From Terriglobia bacterium (lineage in GTDB: Bacteria; Acidobacteriota; UBA6911): DNA of 64,000 nucleotides. The translations under genes and the position numbers were made by a program. How positions within the stretch are numbered: position 1 is the first letter of the stretch; every line of letters starts with the position of its first letter. The notes beneath the pieces were generated by a model. That model was given only the letters and a program-made list of their open reading frames with translations, did not search any database and was not told the DNA's origin. Positions 16,385 to 25,840 of the stretch are shown one piece after another. The DNA is taken from positions 124,001 to 188,000 of the forward strand of contig JAIQGI010000005.1 in the NCBI GenBank assembly GCA_020072565.1, in the 5' to 3' direction.

Positions 16385-18763
16385 TCAGCTCTCGACTTCG
16401 CAGCGACTTTCCATCCGCCACTCTCGGCCGAGCGTGTGGACCGTTCCCGTTACGTTGACTGTGGCGCGGAGGCGGATGTCGGCGCTGGAGGTTCCGACCT
16501 GGAGCTCGAACTCGCCCGGCTCCACGATGCGCCGACCTTCCATGCCAGTGAAGCACAGCATATCGGATGGCGCCCGGAACGTGACTCGCGCTGAATGGCC
16601 CGCCGGCAGTTCCACCCGGCCGAAGGCCTTGAGCTCCTTCACCGGCCGCACCACGGAAGCAAGCAGGTCCCGCACATAGAGCTGCGGCACGGCTACCCCG
16701 GCGCGGGACCCGATGTTGCGGACGGTGAACCGCAGCCGGATCTCGCCGGAGTGTGCATCCACCTCGTTCGCGTCCAACATCAGGTCGGCAAACTCGAACT
16801 GCGTATAGGCAAGGCCGTGCCCAAAGGGGTAGCGGCTGCCAAAGTGCAGCGCGATAGGCGTGCCTGCGCTCTTCATTTTGTGATTGTAGTAGTATGGGAG
16901 TGCGCCGACGTTTTTCGGCACCGAAACGGTAAGCCGGCCGGACGGCTCAACCTTTCCAGTCAATACATCGACGAGGGCGGTTCCGCCTTCCTGGCCGCCC
17001 GCAAAGGCCATCACAAACGCCGCGACCTTGTCCTCCAGCCCTCCCAGGTTGTATGGGCGGCCGCTTGTCAGCACAACGACGACCGGCTTCCCAGTGGCGA
17101 CCACAGCATCGAGCAGCTGCTGCTGGACGCCCGGCAGGTCGAGCGAATCGGCGTCTGATCCCTCGCCAACCGTGCCGGTATTGAAGAGACCCGATAAATC
17201 TCCGACACACACCACAGCGACGTCCGCTGCCTTGGCGCACTCCACTGCGGGCGGGATGAGATCCACACGTCGGGAAACCTGCGAGGTTTGCATGAGCGTG
17301 GTGCTCTTCTCAACGTCACCCGGGAATACCGGCGAGCCGTACTTGCGCTCTTCGATGATGTGGCAGCCCTTTGCGTAGCTAATCCTCTCAGCTCCGAAGG
17401 CCTCCTCCAGCGCGGCCTTGGGGGTCACAACCTGGCTGGCGGACTCACCTGCCTCGGTCAGGATCAGGTGAGCCGGGAAGCTATATCCACAGAGCAGCGC
17501 GAGCGGATCGTTCGCGGTGGGGCCGATCACGGCAATGCGCTGGCTCCCCTGCAAATCCAGTGGCAACACGCCCCGGTTTTCCAGGATAACGACGGATTGC
17601 CGCGCCACCTCGCGGGCAAGTTCGACGGCATCCGGCGTTTGCAGCGCGATCGCACTCTCGTCCACGTATGGCTTCTCGAACAGCCCCATGCGCATCTTTT
17701 CGGTCAGAATGCGCCTCACGATCTCGTCGATCGTTTCCATCGAGATCAGGCCTCGCCCCACAGCTTCGCCCAGGTGGGAGGCGCAGTCGTCCGCGGGCAG
17801 CTCGATGTCCAGCCCCGCGCTAAAGGCAATCGCGGCCGCCTCGGCTGGATCCTTGGCGATGTTGTGGTGCTGATACAAAAGGCTCACTCCGATGTAATCG
17901 GCCACGATCAGCCCATCGAAGCCCCACTCGCCCCGCAGCACCTCGCTCAACAGGTGGCGGGAGGCGTGGCAGGGCTCGTTGTCAAGGTCGTGGTAGGCCG
18001 GCATCACCGCTCCGGCGTGCGCCAGCTTTACGGCCATCTCGAACGGGAGCAGGAAAACATCGTTCAGCTCCCGCCAGCCCAGATGGACGGGTCCGTGGTT
18101 GCGCGCGCCCTCACTGAAGGAATGGCCGGCGTAGTGCTTCAGCGTGGCCAGCAGATCGCGCTTCTCGCCCTGCAGCCCGCGCACGAAGTGCGTGCCCAAC
18201 ACGCCCACCAGGTAAGGGTCCTCGCCCATCGTTTCCTCGGTGCGGCCCCAGCGGACGTCGCGCGACACGTCGAACACCGGCGCGAGACCCTGGTGGCAGC
18301 CGACGCTGCGGGCCTCACGCCCGATCGCCTGCGCCGTGCGCTCGATCAGGCCCGGATTCCAGGTGGCACTGTAGGCAAGGGCCGACGGAAACAGCGTCGC
18401 GCCGCGCGCCATCAGTCCCACCAGGCATTCCTCGTGCGCAAGTGCCGGGATGCCGAGTCGGGTTTCCTCCCGCAGGAACTTTTGCAGAGAGTTGAGTGCG
18501 CGAACGCCTCGGCGCACATCGACTCCGTGAGTGCCCAGCGGGCGGGTAATCTGCCCCAGGCCGTGGCCCAGCGTTCTCTTCACGGCTTCCGGGTCCGTCC
18601 CCCCCGTGAAGTCGTCCTGGCGCGGCCGGTGCCTGCCGTCTTCGGACAGGATCAACCAGAGCGCATGCATCTGCGCCGTCTTTTCTTCGAATGTCATGCG
18701 TGAGAGCAGATCCTTCACGCGCTCAGCAACGGGTCGGTCGGGTTCCAGATAGGGATATGTCAT
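16385..18763 (-). CDS. GH3 beta-xylosidase/beta-glucosidase, cytoplasmic
   Basis: The 792-residue protein has no signal peptide and the normal GH3 order: (beta/alpha)8 domain with LATLKHYAGHS (209-215), the nucleophile Asp at 289 in GFDGLIVADYIG, an alpha/beta sandwich with VAVVCVGDLSGL and VLTSGRPYNLG, and a C-terminal fibronectin-III-like domain (GVAVPQLYVRD to AGHSARVTF). GH3 enzymes remove terminal beta-linked xylose or glucose from oligosaccharides; the context with GH43 and a sugar kinase relic favours xylose. The ATG lies 4 bp after the stop of the GH43 gene, so the two are translationally close and certainly co-transcribed. Having ADY rather than the common SDW/SDY is a minor variation. 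Confidence 0.9.
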   Translation of the reverse strand: MTYPYLEPDRPVAERVKDLLSRMTFEEKTAQMHALWLILSEDGRHRPRQDDFTGGTDPEAVKRTLGHGLGQITRPLGTHGVDVRRGVRALNSLQKFLREETRLGIPALAHEECLVGLMARGATLFPSALAYSATWNPGLIERTAQAIGREARSVGCHQGLAPVFDVSRDVRWGRTEETMGEDPYLVGVLGTHFVRGLQGEKRDLLATLKHYAGHSFSEGARNHGPVHLGWRELNDVFLLPFEMAVKLAHAGAVMPAYHDLDNEPCHASRHLLSEVLRGEWGFDGLIVADYIGVSLLYQHHNIAKDPAEAAAIAFSAGLDIELPADDCASHLGEAVGRGLISMETIDEIVRRILTEKMRMGLFEKPYVDESAIALQTPDAVELAREVARQSVVILENRGVLPLDLQGSQRIAVIGPTANDPLALLCGYSFPAHLILTEAGESASQVVTPKAALEEAFGAERISYAKGCHIIEERKYGSPVFPGDVEKSTTLMQTSQVSRRVDLIPPAVECAKAADVAVVCVGDLSGLFNTGTVGEGSDADSLDLPGVQQQLLDAVVATGKPVVVVLTSGRPYNLGGLEDKVAAFVMAFAGGQEGGTALVDVLTGKVEPSGRLTVSVPKNVGALPYYYNHKMKSAGTPIALHFGSRYPFGHGLAYTQFEFADLMLDANEVDAHSGEIRLRFTVRNIGSRAGVAVPQLYVRDLLASVVRPVKELKAFGRVELPAGHSARVTFRAPSDMLCFTGMEGRRIVEPGEFELQVGTSSADIRLRATVNVTGTVHTLGREWRMESRCEVES

Positions 18764-18767
18764 AGCT

Positions 18768-20879
18768 TTATTTAGCTTCCTTCCATTTGAAGCACGCGCC
18801 GTCCTTGCGGTCCGGCCGCGGGCCGGTGGCGGAAACCGTGACCGGCCCGGGATTGTTGGGTTTGGTGGCCAGGTAGCGATGATTAGTGAGGGACATGAGC
18901 ATAGTGTCGCCGCGCATCAGGTTGATCCATTGGAAGGATTCCGCATCGCCAGGTGCTTTTCCGGCGAGATCCTTCAATACGACGCTTTCGCCGGCGGCGG
19001 AGACAAATCGGCCATTGCCGGCCTTCAGTGCCGCGCGGCCTTTTCCCAAATCGACGACCTTGAATCGAATATTCCGGGCGGCCGCACCCGGTGCGTCGGC
19101 TGCTACATTGACGAGCGACATGTTCTGATTATCGGCGGCCAGGAAGCTTCCGTCAGCGCCGCTGGCCAGCGTGATGGTCTTGCCCATTGGAATCGTACGT
19201 TCCATGCCCCACGCTCGCGGCTCATCAACCTTAAAGTTGTCGAAGTCGGCAAAGCCGCCGGGCTGGCCCGACGTGTTGAAGTTGAACAGCGAAAACCGAA
19301 CGCCCTGAAACGTCGTGAGCTGATATGCCATTGTGAAAGTGTCGCCCAGCGGAGCGAAGTCCTTGCCGTTGGCGCTCCAACTGAAAACGGCTTTTTCGGT
19401 GTCGAAGTCGCACGCGACACGGAGCCAGACGAGGGTGGATTTCGTAGGCGCTTCGGTGGTCTTGCGATTCGTCTGGTCGACAGTCCGGAAGATCACGCCC
19501 TCAGTGGATTTGACGAGGCCGATCCAGGCGTAGGGCGCATTCAGCAGCGCCAGGCCGGCGGTGTCTCCCGCCGCCAGGCCCGAGGCGTCGAGTCCGACCG
19601 TCGCAATGGATTCGGGTCCGGGGGGCCTTTGGGTCAGGCTGTTGCGAGCCATCCAAAAGTCGGCGGCGGGAAGAGAATGGAGGCGAAGAACACCTGGCTT
19701 TTCCGAGAGGGACCACCTGGTGTCGTCGGGGACGTGGTTCCATTGCCAGACGGGGTTGAGATTCGGCGATTCGAAATTGTCGCTGCGCACGAACAAGGGC
19801 TTGCGATCCTGGGTACGGCCGGTGTTGGGCTTGATCCAGGTATTGGGTGCCTTGCGGAGATTGCCCGGCAGGCCGATGATCGGGAAGTTGCTGTCCCAGG
19901 TGATCGGAACCAGCGCGACCATGCGGCCGATGCTGCCGTGGTCCTGCATGATGATGCTCCACCATTCGCCCGAAGGAGTATCGACGATGCCGCCCTGATG
20001 TAGCGTGAGCCCGCCGCCGACGTTGGGATCGCTCGTCGTGATGGTGAAGGTCGGATTTGCCCCGCGGCCGCCGCGGACGCCGTTTTGCGTGGGGACGCCC
20101 AGGGACTCGTTCTGGACCATGCGTTCGACCTGCCAGGGGCCGTCGATCGAATCGGCGCGCGCGACGACCTGGTCGGTATGGGCGCCGGGGATGGCGGACA
20201 CGTCGAAGTATTTGCCGTTAATCCTGTAAAGATGATGTCCTTCGCCCATGCCCTGGGCGTTCATCTGGCGGTTGGTATTGGCGACGACCTCCGTGATGTC
20301 CTTGTTGAGTTCGACAATTGTCGGGCGGCTAGCGCCGTAGATAGCGTAGATTTTGCCGTCGTCGTCGAAGAGAACGGACAAGTCATGCATGCCGGGGAGT
20401 TGGTTCCGTACCCAGGGACCGTTGGGGGACTTGGAGCGGTAAACCTGGCAGCCGACACCATTGACGTTGGAAAAAACGTAGAACATGCCGTCGTGGTAGC
20501 GGATGCATGGCGCCCAGATGCCCCTCCCGTATACGGTCCCGCCTTCGAGGCGGAAGGCGGGACCGAAGTCGAGGCGATCCATGCAGTAGCTTGCGAGTTC
20601 CCAGTTCACGAGGTCTTTCGAGTGCAGGACGATAAGAGCGGGATTCATATGCATGGTGGTGCCGGCGAGATAGTAATCCTCACCGACGCGGATGACATCG
20701 GGATCCTCGAATTCCTCATAGAACAGGGGATTGGAATAGGTGCCATTGCCGTTGTCGGCGGCCCAACTCCGCGGCGCGGCAGCGGAAGCTGCGGGAGAGT
20801 GCGGCGGTGCAGCGGTGTTGAGACCTACGGCCAGCGCGACCATGCCTACAAACACCAGAAGAAATCGAAAGCATCGCAT
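18768..20879 (-). CDS. GH43 family beta-xylosidase/arabinofuranosidase, secreted
   Basis: The ~703-residue protein has a signal peptide (MRCFRFLLVFVGMVALAVGL) and starts its five-bladed propeller with YSNPLFYEEFEDPDVIRVG (catalytic base Asp). LPGMHDLSVLFDDDGK carries the pKa-modulating Asp and GEGHHLYRINGKYF the general acid Glu. After the propeller comes a concanavalin-like sandwich (FDTEKAVFSWSANGKDF) and a C-terminal lectin-like trefoil (KVVDLGKGRAALKAGNGRF, NHRYLATKPNN). I use the ATG at 20879; one five codons upstream is also open. It heads an operon with GH3 and the kinase relic. A ~435-bp upstream region contains a conserved leader and an inverted repeat, both duplicated at 30656-31052. 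Confidence 0.88.
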   Translation of the reverse strand: MRCFRFLLVFVGMVALAVGLNTAAPPHSPAASAAAPRSWAADNGNGTYSNPLFYEEFEDPDVIRVGEDYYLAGTTMHMNPALIVLHSKDLVNWELASYCMDRLDFGPAFRLEGGTVYGRGIWAPCIRYHDGMFYVFSNVNGVGCQVYRSKSPNGPWVRNQLPGMHDLSVLFDDDGKIYAIYGASRPTIVELNKDITEVVANTNRQMNAQGMGEGHHLYRINGKYFDVSAIPGAHTDQVVARADSIDGPWQVERMVQNESLGVPTQNGVRGGRGANPTFTITTSDPNVGGGLTLHQGGIVDTPSGEWWSIIMQDHGSIGRMVALVPITWDSNFPIIGLPGNLRKAPNTWIKPNTGRTQDRKPLFVRSDNFESPNLNPVWQWNHVPDDTRWSLSEKPGVLRLHSLPAADFWMARNSLTQRPPGPESIATVGLDASGLAAGDTAGLALLNAPYAWIGLVKSTEGVIFRTVDQTNRKTTEAPTKSTLVWLRVACDFDTEKAVFSWSANGKDFAPLGDTFTMAYQLTTFQGVRFSLFNFNTSGQPGGFADFDNFKVDEPRAWGMERTIPMGKTITLASGADGSFLAADNQNMSLVNVAADAPGAAARNIRFKVVDLGKGRAALKAGNGRFVSAAGESVVLKDLAGKAPGDAESFQWINLMRGDTMLMSLTNHRYLATKPNNPGPVTVSATGPRPDRKDGACFKWKEAK

Positions 20880-21142
20880 GGCAATACTCCACAAACAGGA
20901 TTACTACCTCCATGACACGGGCTCGCGCTTCAACAGCACCGACACCCGTTTCTCGCGTCGCGCACTTCGCGGCTGCTGGTGGTCGGCTCAGTGTTCGAAG
21001 CGAAGGATCGTCCGAATAGGCTGCCCCTTGATCAGCCGTCCTTCGCAGACCCGGCTTTGGCCTCTCTGTCTTCTCGCTTTTGATCTTATAAGAAATGCGA
21101 AGTGCCGACCACCAAATGTCGACTCTGACGCGTTTGCATTGT
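20880..21142 (-). promoter_or_regulatory. Conserved long 5' leader of the GH43 operon
   Basis: These ~260 bases between the GH43 ATG and the inverted repeat at 21143 align, by eye, along their length with 30787-31014, where the downstream gene is only a stub. Conserved blocks include CAGGATTACT, CTTCAACAGC, TTTCTCGCGTCGC/TTTTCGCGTCGC and CGTTTGCATTGT. Conservation of a non-coding stretch at a distance where the coding part has decayed suggests it holds promoter or leader-RNA information. No known riboswitch was recognised. Confidence 0.5.
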
Positions 21143-21179
21143 ATGCCAAAACGGCTGAGATCATGCGGCATTTTGGCAT
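21143..21179. promoter_or_regulatory. Candidate operator: inverted repeat ATGCCAAAA-N19-TTTTGGCAT
   Basis: ATGCCAAAA (21143-21151) and TTTTGGCAT (21171-21179) are exact reverse complements separated by 19 bases. The same element with one mismatch is at 31015-31052. It lies between two divergent units, the GH43 operon (minus, ATG 20879) and the secreted-protein run starting at 21315 (plus), so one regulator could control both. The flanking CGGCTGA and TGCGGCA are also conserved between copies. Confidence 0.6.
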
Positions 21180-21314
21180 GGCGCGTGCAGTGGCGGCGAT
21201 TGCAGGGACACTCCCGGTCGAGCTTGCGTAAAGGATTCCATTCCGGGATAAGAGGAAGTATATTGAATTCACACTGAATTGAACAAACGTGTCTTCCTTG
21301 ATAGGGAGCGCTCC

Positions 21315-22034
21315 ATGCTACGACGCTGGACAATCATTCTTCTGCTGGTTCTTCATCCTTCCTGGATTGCAGCTCAGGATTTTTGGGTCAAAAAGAATTT
21401 CGACCAATGGTCGCTTAAAGAGTGCCTGCGCTTGCTTCAGGATTCGCCGTGGACCCGAAGCATGACCTTTACCCGCGTGTACATCCAATCGTCGGCGCAA
21501 GCTGCAGCCGTACCAGGCCGTGAAGAGACTCCGCAAATCACCTATGCGGCACAAATCTGGTCCGCAACGCCGATTCGGCAGGCCGCCGTACAGAAAGCTC
21601 GGTTAAGCAAGCAATATAAGAATCTCGACGCACCGCAGCGCCAGGAGACTGAGTCAAATGCGACTTCTCTCTTGAAAGATACGTTTTCAGACCGTATCGA
21701 AATACGGGTCGAATACTCAACCACCGCCCCCGCCTATGAACAATCCCTGGCTGCGTATTGGCAAAACCGTCCAAGCGCACTTTGGCCGCAAGACACATTC
21801 CTCATCACGTCAACCGGCAAGCATCCTCCAATCCAAGTGCGCAACGTGGGTCTTACTGGCTATTTCGCGCTCGTGTTCCCCCGCACAGTCGACGGACGCC
21901 CGTTGATTAGCGCCACGGACAAAGGCCTTTCTTTGGATTTTTACAGCCCTGCCATCGGGGTATTTCCGAGCGAGCATGTCTTGTTGGAGTTTAAACTGAA
22001 GGACATGACCATTCAGGGAATTCCGGTTTTCTAG
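21315..22034 (+). CDS. Secreted protein of an uncharacterised family (WS..E...LL..SPW motif), copy 1
   Basis: The 239-residue protein has a signal peptide and then FWVKKNFDQWSLKECLRLLQDSPWTRSM at its mature N-terminus, and ends LLEFKLKDMTIQGIPVF. The same two signatures are in the protein at 44505-45257 (QWSNDEVTKMLTKSPWAKS and KFKLKDMEYHGKLEL), so they are distant paralogs. I know of no function. The C-terminal half looks like beta-strands. I chose ATG 21315 (AGGGAGCG upstream) over a TTG at 21279. It is the first gene of a seven-gene plus-strand run of secreted carbohydrate-related proteins and is divergent from the GH43 operon across the candidate operator. Confidence 0.65.
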   Translation: MLRRWTIILLLVLHPSWIAAQDFWVKKNFDQWSLKECLRLLQDSPWTRSMTFTRVYIQSSAQAAAVPGREETPQITYAAQIWSATPIRQAAVQKARLSKQYKNLDAPQRQETESNATSLLKDTFSDRIEIRVEYSTTAPAYEQSLAAYWQNRPSALWPQDTFLITSTGKHPPIQVRNVGLTGYFALVFPRTVDGRPLISATDKGLSLDFYSPAIGVFPSEHVLLEFKLKDMTIQGIPVF

Positions 22035-22118
22035 ACGGTTTATGCGCCGCACCGGGGTTCTCAAACCGGGATTGACGCTCCGGAAAACGATCCGGGAAGG
22101 AACAAGAGCAAGGGAAGG

Positions 22119-24362
22119 GTGAAACCGTTGTTTCGCAAGTGCGTACTAGTTGGATTGTGCCTGGCAGAATCGGCGTTATCCGCGCAACAAGGCGCTCGAG
22201 TGGACCTTGGACGCCTGCAAACAGGTGCAACGGTCTCGTTTACTCGCGCCACGACCGGCGAGTGGGGCATCGAAATCGCGGGAGCGGCAGCTCCGCGCAT
22301 CCTGCAGCCGAAACCCGCCGGGTTTGAGGTCTTTCGCACGGAAGAGGACATCCGTCAGCTTGCCGCCGGATACAAGACAGTCCAAAAGTCGGCAGACGGC
22401 ATAAATGCCCGGGCGGAAATTGCGTATGGCGAAAACGTCGTCTTCCACGTGACGGACCGCTGGAGTCTGAGCGGAGCAGTTCTTTCGGTGCGCAGGCAGG
22501 TGGAAGTAGTCGGAAATGCGCCGGGCGGCTTCTACTCGTCCGTCGTGTTCACGGTCGACCCATCCGTAGGCTGGTCCGACGTGAACTACCTGGCCCCGGG
22601 AGCTCTCTACGGAGATTCCACCTATGACGGCGACCGTTCGCCCGGCGGCACGCAGAACTACGCGGCCCGCCGCTTCCAAATGCGGGAGGATATTCTCCCC
22701 GCGCCTTTGTTCGCACTCTCCTTTAACAATGGCGCTTCGGTGGCTGTCCTGAATCCTTCGCCGCGCGGCGACACGACCGTAGAGGAGACAAGGCTTACCA
22801 AGCCGGTGCTGACCGACGCACGGCTGCAGTTCGGCGCGCTCGGGGTCTGGCAGGCGGACGACAGCCCCATCGAGTTCGGCTTCTGGTTTCCCGGCACGAC
22901 GAGCAGTTACGCGGGCGGCCGCGGGGGGCCGGCGGGACTCAGGTGGATTCGACGCTATCACCCGATCGCTCAGGGGGTGGCCCACACCTACCAGGTGAGC
23001 TTTCGTTTCGGGCAGAGCGAGTCGTTCCGGGACGTGACGCGCAATGCGTGGCGATGGGCGTGGAACACTCTGAACCCTCCCGTCACGTACATTGACGTCG
23101 AGCAGATGCGCCGGGTCTTGATAGACCACATGTTAGCCCAAGCGGCAACCATCGACGGGCGGACCGCCATTCCTTTCGTCCTCAACACCATATCAGACCA
23201 GCTTCAATGGAATTGGACCATGGTGGCGATGGGCTTTGTGGGCAAGAACATCGAATGCGCGGACCAACTGTTGCGAGAAGGCGATCGCGACAAAACCGAA
23301 CGTGGGCAGAAAATGCGCCGGACCGGCCTGGCGATCATCTCGTCCCTGATCAAGGCTCTTCCGACAGTTCCGCTTCAGGGGACCGGTTACGACCTTGCCA
23401 CCGGAAAGCCATGGGATTCCACCGTGAAGCAATCGGATAACAACTGGCTCGCCCCCTGGCTGCGAAACGCCACCGAAGACATGCGCGTGCTGATGCGGGC
23501 ATACCGGCGCGAGCGCTCGCTCGGCCGCCAGCATCCGGAATGGTTCAACTGGGTGAAGACCTACGTGGACTGGCTGATCCCGCAGCAGCGGCCGGATGGA
23601 TCGTTCCCGAGGCGATGGAAACGCGGAAGCAACGAGGTTGAAGAGCCCTCGGGAACGACGAGCTACAATCCCGTGCCGCTGCTCGTCATTATGACCGAAG
23701 AGACGGGCGATCCCAAGTACAAGCAGGCGGCAATTCGAGCGGCCGAATACGTCTGGGCAAACTGGGGGACCCGAGGAGTCTTCATCGGAGGCGCGATCGA
23801 CAACCCGAACATCACGGACAAAGAAGCCGGAATGCTCAGCATGGAAGCTTATCTGAGTCTTTACGACTCGACCAATGAACCCAAGTGGCTGGAACGCGCC
23901 AAGGCTGCCGCGGACTTCGCCGAAAGCTGGATCTGGATCTGGAACGTGCCGATGCCTTTGGATGCGGACGACGCGCAACTCCATTGGAAAAAAGGTGTGC
24001 CGGCCCTGGGATTCCAGGGCATAACGGCAGCGGTCGCCGGCAGTGTCGATGAATACCTGGATTGGGCTGTGCCCTCGTATGCGAAGCTGTACAACCTCAC
24101 GAAGGATCCGCATTACCTGGATGTAGCGCGCGTTCTGTTGCACGACACAAAGTCGATGGTCGCTCTTCCGGGACGCCAGTACGACCTGAAAGGAATTGGG
24201 TGGCAGCAGGAGGGCTGGCGCATGGGGCCGGGAGGGGCCGGGCGCGGCGTAGGGGGCCACCGGTTCTGGCTGCCGTGGATTTCCGCGAACCACCTCTATG
24301 GAATCACGGGCCTGGAGGAGTACGACCCCCTCCTGTTCAAGATGCTATCCATCAGGCATTAG
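22119..24362 (+). CDS. Secreted protein with beta-sandwich plus (alpha/alpha)6-barrel-like domain, function unknown
   Basis: The 747-residue protein starts at a GTG preceded by AAGGGAAGG and has a signal peptide ending near ALSAQQ. Residues ~25-290 look all-beta (GEWGIEIAGAAAPRIL, VLSVRRQVEVVG), and residues ~300-740 look helical with repeated aromatic helices: RDVTRNAWRWAWNTL, WLRNATEDMRVLMRAYRRE, WFNWVKTYVDWLIPQQRPDGSFPRRW, WLERAKAAADFAESWIWIW. This beta-sandwich plus six-hairpin plan is that of several glycosidase and lyase families. The PDGSFPRRW segment resembles those barrels' substrate cleft. I cannot assign a GH or PL family. It is in the operon 21315-30609 and is probably an extracellular glycan-active enzyme. 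Confidence 0.55.
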   Translation: MKPLFRKCVLVGLCLAESALSAQQGARVDLGRLQTGATVSFTRATTGEWGIEIAGAAAPRILQPKPAGFEVFRTEEDIRQLAAGYKTVQKSADGINARAEIAYGENVVFHVTDRWSLSGAVLSVRRQVEVVGNAPGGFYSSVVFTVDPSVGWSDVNYLAPGALYGDSTYDGDRSPGGTQNYAARRFQMREDILPAPLFALSFNNGASVAVLNPSPRGDTTVEETRLTKPVLTDARLQFGALGVWQADDSPIEFGFWFPGTTSSYAGGRGGPAGLRWIRRYHPIAQGVAHTYQVSFRFGQSESFRDVTRNAWRWAWNTLNPPVTYIDVEQMRRVLIDHMLAQAATIDGRTAIPFVLNTISDQLQWNWTMVAMGFVGKNIECADQLLREGDRDKTERGQKMRRTGLAIISSLIKALPTVPLQGTGYDLATGKPWDSTVKQSDNNWLAPWLRNATEDMRVLMRAYRRERSLGRQHPEWFNWVKTYVDWLIPQQRPDGSFPRRWKRGSNEVEEPSGTTSYNPVPLLVIMTEETGDPKYKQAAIRAAEYVWANWGTRGVFIGGAIDNPNITDKEAGMLSMEAYLSLYDSTNEPKWLERAKAAADFAESWIWIWNVPMPLDADDAQLHWKKGVPALGFQGITAAVAGSVDEYLDWAVPSYAKLYNLTKDPHYLDVARVLLHDTKSMVALPGRQYDLKGIGWQQEGWRMGPGGAGRGVGGHRFWLPWISANHLYGITGLEEYDPLLFKMLSIRH

Positions 24363-24442
24363 GCCAGCGGCTTGAGCAAGCGAACTAAAAAGATCGAAGC
24401 ACGGCAGCACATATGAATCCTGAGTTACTTTCGGAGGCAACC

Positions 24443-25747
24443 ATGTTCCATATTCCTTTCCGTGGTTTCGCCGCAGGCCTCTTGACGGCGGTTTCCCTCC
24501 TCGCAACGTCAGCCGGTTACTCCTCACTTGCCGGGACCTCCGCGGCCGCCGGAGCACAATCCGCGCCGGGGGGCAATCCTGCCACCAAGCCTTTCCCCAT
24601 TGTCCGCCGGGCCAACTCCCGTACCCCAGTCGATACCTCGACCATCCGCGGCGCCAACTACTGTTATGCCGAATACGGCGGCCACCCTGGCATGTGGAAC
24701 AACTATTCACCTGCTATCACCGAGCGTGACCTCAACTACGCTCAGCACCTGGGTATCAACCAGATTCGCTGTTTCATCACTTACCAGGCCTATCAGAACA
24801 ATCCCAACCAGTTTCGGCAGAATCTCCTGCACCTCGCGCGCGCCGCTGACCAGCGCGGCATGGGCGTGATGCCGGTCGTCGGATACAACACGCAGATGCA
24901 GGGCGAAGGCCGCCCCGGGGCGGAGGAATGGGCCAAGTTTCTTGTGGACACCCTTGGAAAAGAGCCGGGCCTGGCGTTTTGGGATGTATCCAATGAGCCG
25001 GATTACCCACCCACACCAGCCAGCCGCGTCGCCAGCCGGATCGCGTTCGCGCGGTACATGGCGGGTTTATTCCGCAAGCTCGATGGCCAAACGCCCGTCA
25101 CGATCGGATTTGCCTTTGAATCCACGATGGAACAATACGTTGATGATGTCGATGTGCTGGTCTTCCACAACTATCTGCAAACCCGAAGCGCCGTGCGGGC
25201 CGATATCGAACGCGCCAAGAAAGCCGCCGCGGCGGCGCGCAAGCAGGTCATGGATGATGAAATGGGCTGCGTGGCTCGGGCCAATCCCTATGACGTGACC
25301 ATCCAGGAACACATGAACGCCCACGTCGGTTATTACCTTTGGGAGCTCATGATCGTACAGGACAGCACGGGCCGTGGCTGGGGTAATGTCCACGGCATCT
25401 TCTATCCCGATGGCACCGTCCGCGATCCCTCTATCCCCATGGCCGTCATGGGCATCTTCCGCAACCGCGGCCCGGATGTCGTGCTCGAACAACCCGACCG
25501 TGAAGGCTGGGTCACCCGCGAGATCCAGGAAGCCCGCAAATGGCTGGCCGACTCGAACGGCGACTGGAACTCGGGCCTTGAGATCGCAGAAGTGGCCGCC
25601 AATCTTCTTGAGTCTGCGCAACTCGTGCCGCTGCGTGAATTACCTACCCGCCAGGTCGGGATGCTTCGCCGCGGGAAAGAAGATCGCCAGGCTCTCAGGA
25701 CGCTCCTGGAAAAATACCTTGTCGCGCTCCAACCATATGCACGATGA
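24443..25747 (+). CDS. Secreted clan GH-A glycoside hydrolase (GH5-like)
   Basis: The 434-residue protein has a signal peptide and an alanine/glycine-rich linker, then a TIM barrel starting STIRGANYCYAEYGGHPGMW. LAFWDVSNEPDYPP carries the expected Asn-Glu acid/base pair after strand 4, and KQVMDDEMGCVA a Glu that fits the strand-7 nucleophile. GYYLWELMIVQDSTGRGWGNVHGIFYPDG is the final barrel strand with aromatic cleft residues. The architecture fits GH5 or close clan GH-A enzymes acting on beta-linked glycans, but the exact family is uncertain. CGGAGG precedes the ATG at 24443. It lies between the unknown barrel protein and the first of two GH43 genes. Confidence 0.7.
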   Translation: MFHIPFRGFAAGLLTAVSLLATSAGYSSLAGTSAAAGAQSAPGGNPATKPFPIVRRANSRTPVDTSTIRGANYCYAEYGGHPGMWNNYSPAITERDLNYAQHLGINQIRCFITYQAYQNNPNQFRQNLLHLARAADQRGMGVMPVVGYNTQMQGEGRPGAEEWAKFLVDTLGKEPGLAFWDVSNEPDYPPTPASRVASRIAFARYMAGLFRKLDGQTPVTIGFAFESTMEQYVDDVDVLVFHNYLQTRSAVRADIERAKKAAAAARKQVMDDEMGCVARANPYDVTIQEHMNAHVGYYLWELMIVQDSTGRGWGNVHGIFYPDGTVRDPSIPMAVMGIFRNRGPDVVLEQPDREGWVTREIQEARKWLADSNGDWNSGLEIAEVAANLLESAQLVPLRELPTRQVGMLRRGKEDRQALRTLLEKYLVALQPYAR

Positions 25748-25802
25748 ATTGGTTTGCGCCCGTCATGAGTCTTTCGAATTCCAATTTGAGAGGAGTGTAT
25801 GA

Positions 25803-25840
25803 AGCGACCAACACACGAGCAACTAGAAGGACATACCATG
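25803..25840 (+). promoter_or_regulatory. Leader and ribosome site repeated at 49034
   Basis: AGCGACCAACACACG followed by a GAAGGACA ribosome site and CCATGAAA recurs almost unchanged at 49034-49071 before the first GH54 gene. Both copies end at the chosen start codon, so the shared sequence marks these starts and suggests a copied translation or transcription initiation module. Confidence 0.5.

Noticed and set aside
17288-18703. 471-codon plus-strand frame opposite GH3
   Set aside because: Composition (His, Gln, Val, Arg rich) is typical of an antisense frame of a GC-rich gene, and the GH3 motifs are intact on the minus strand.
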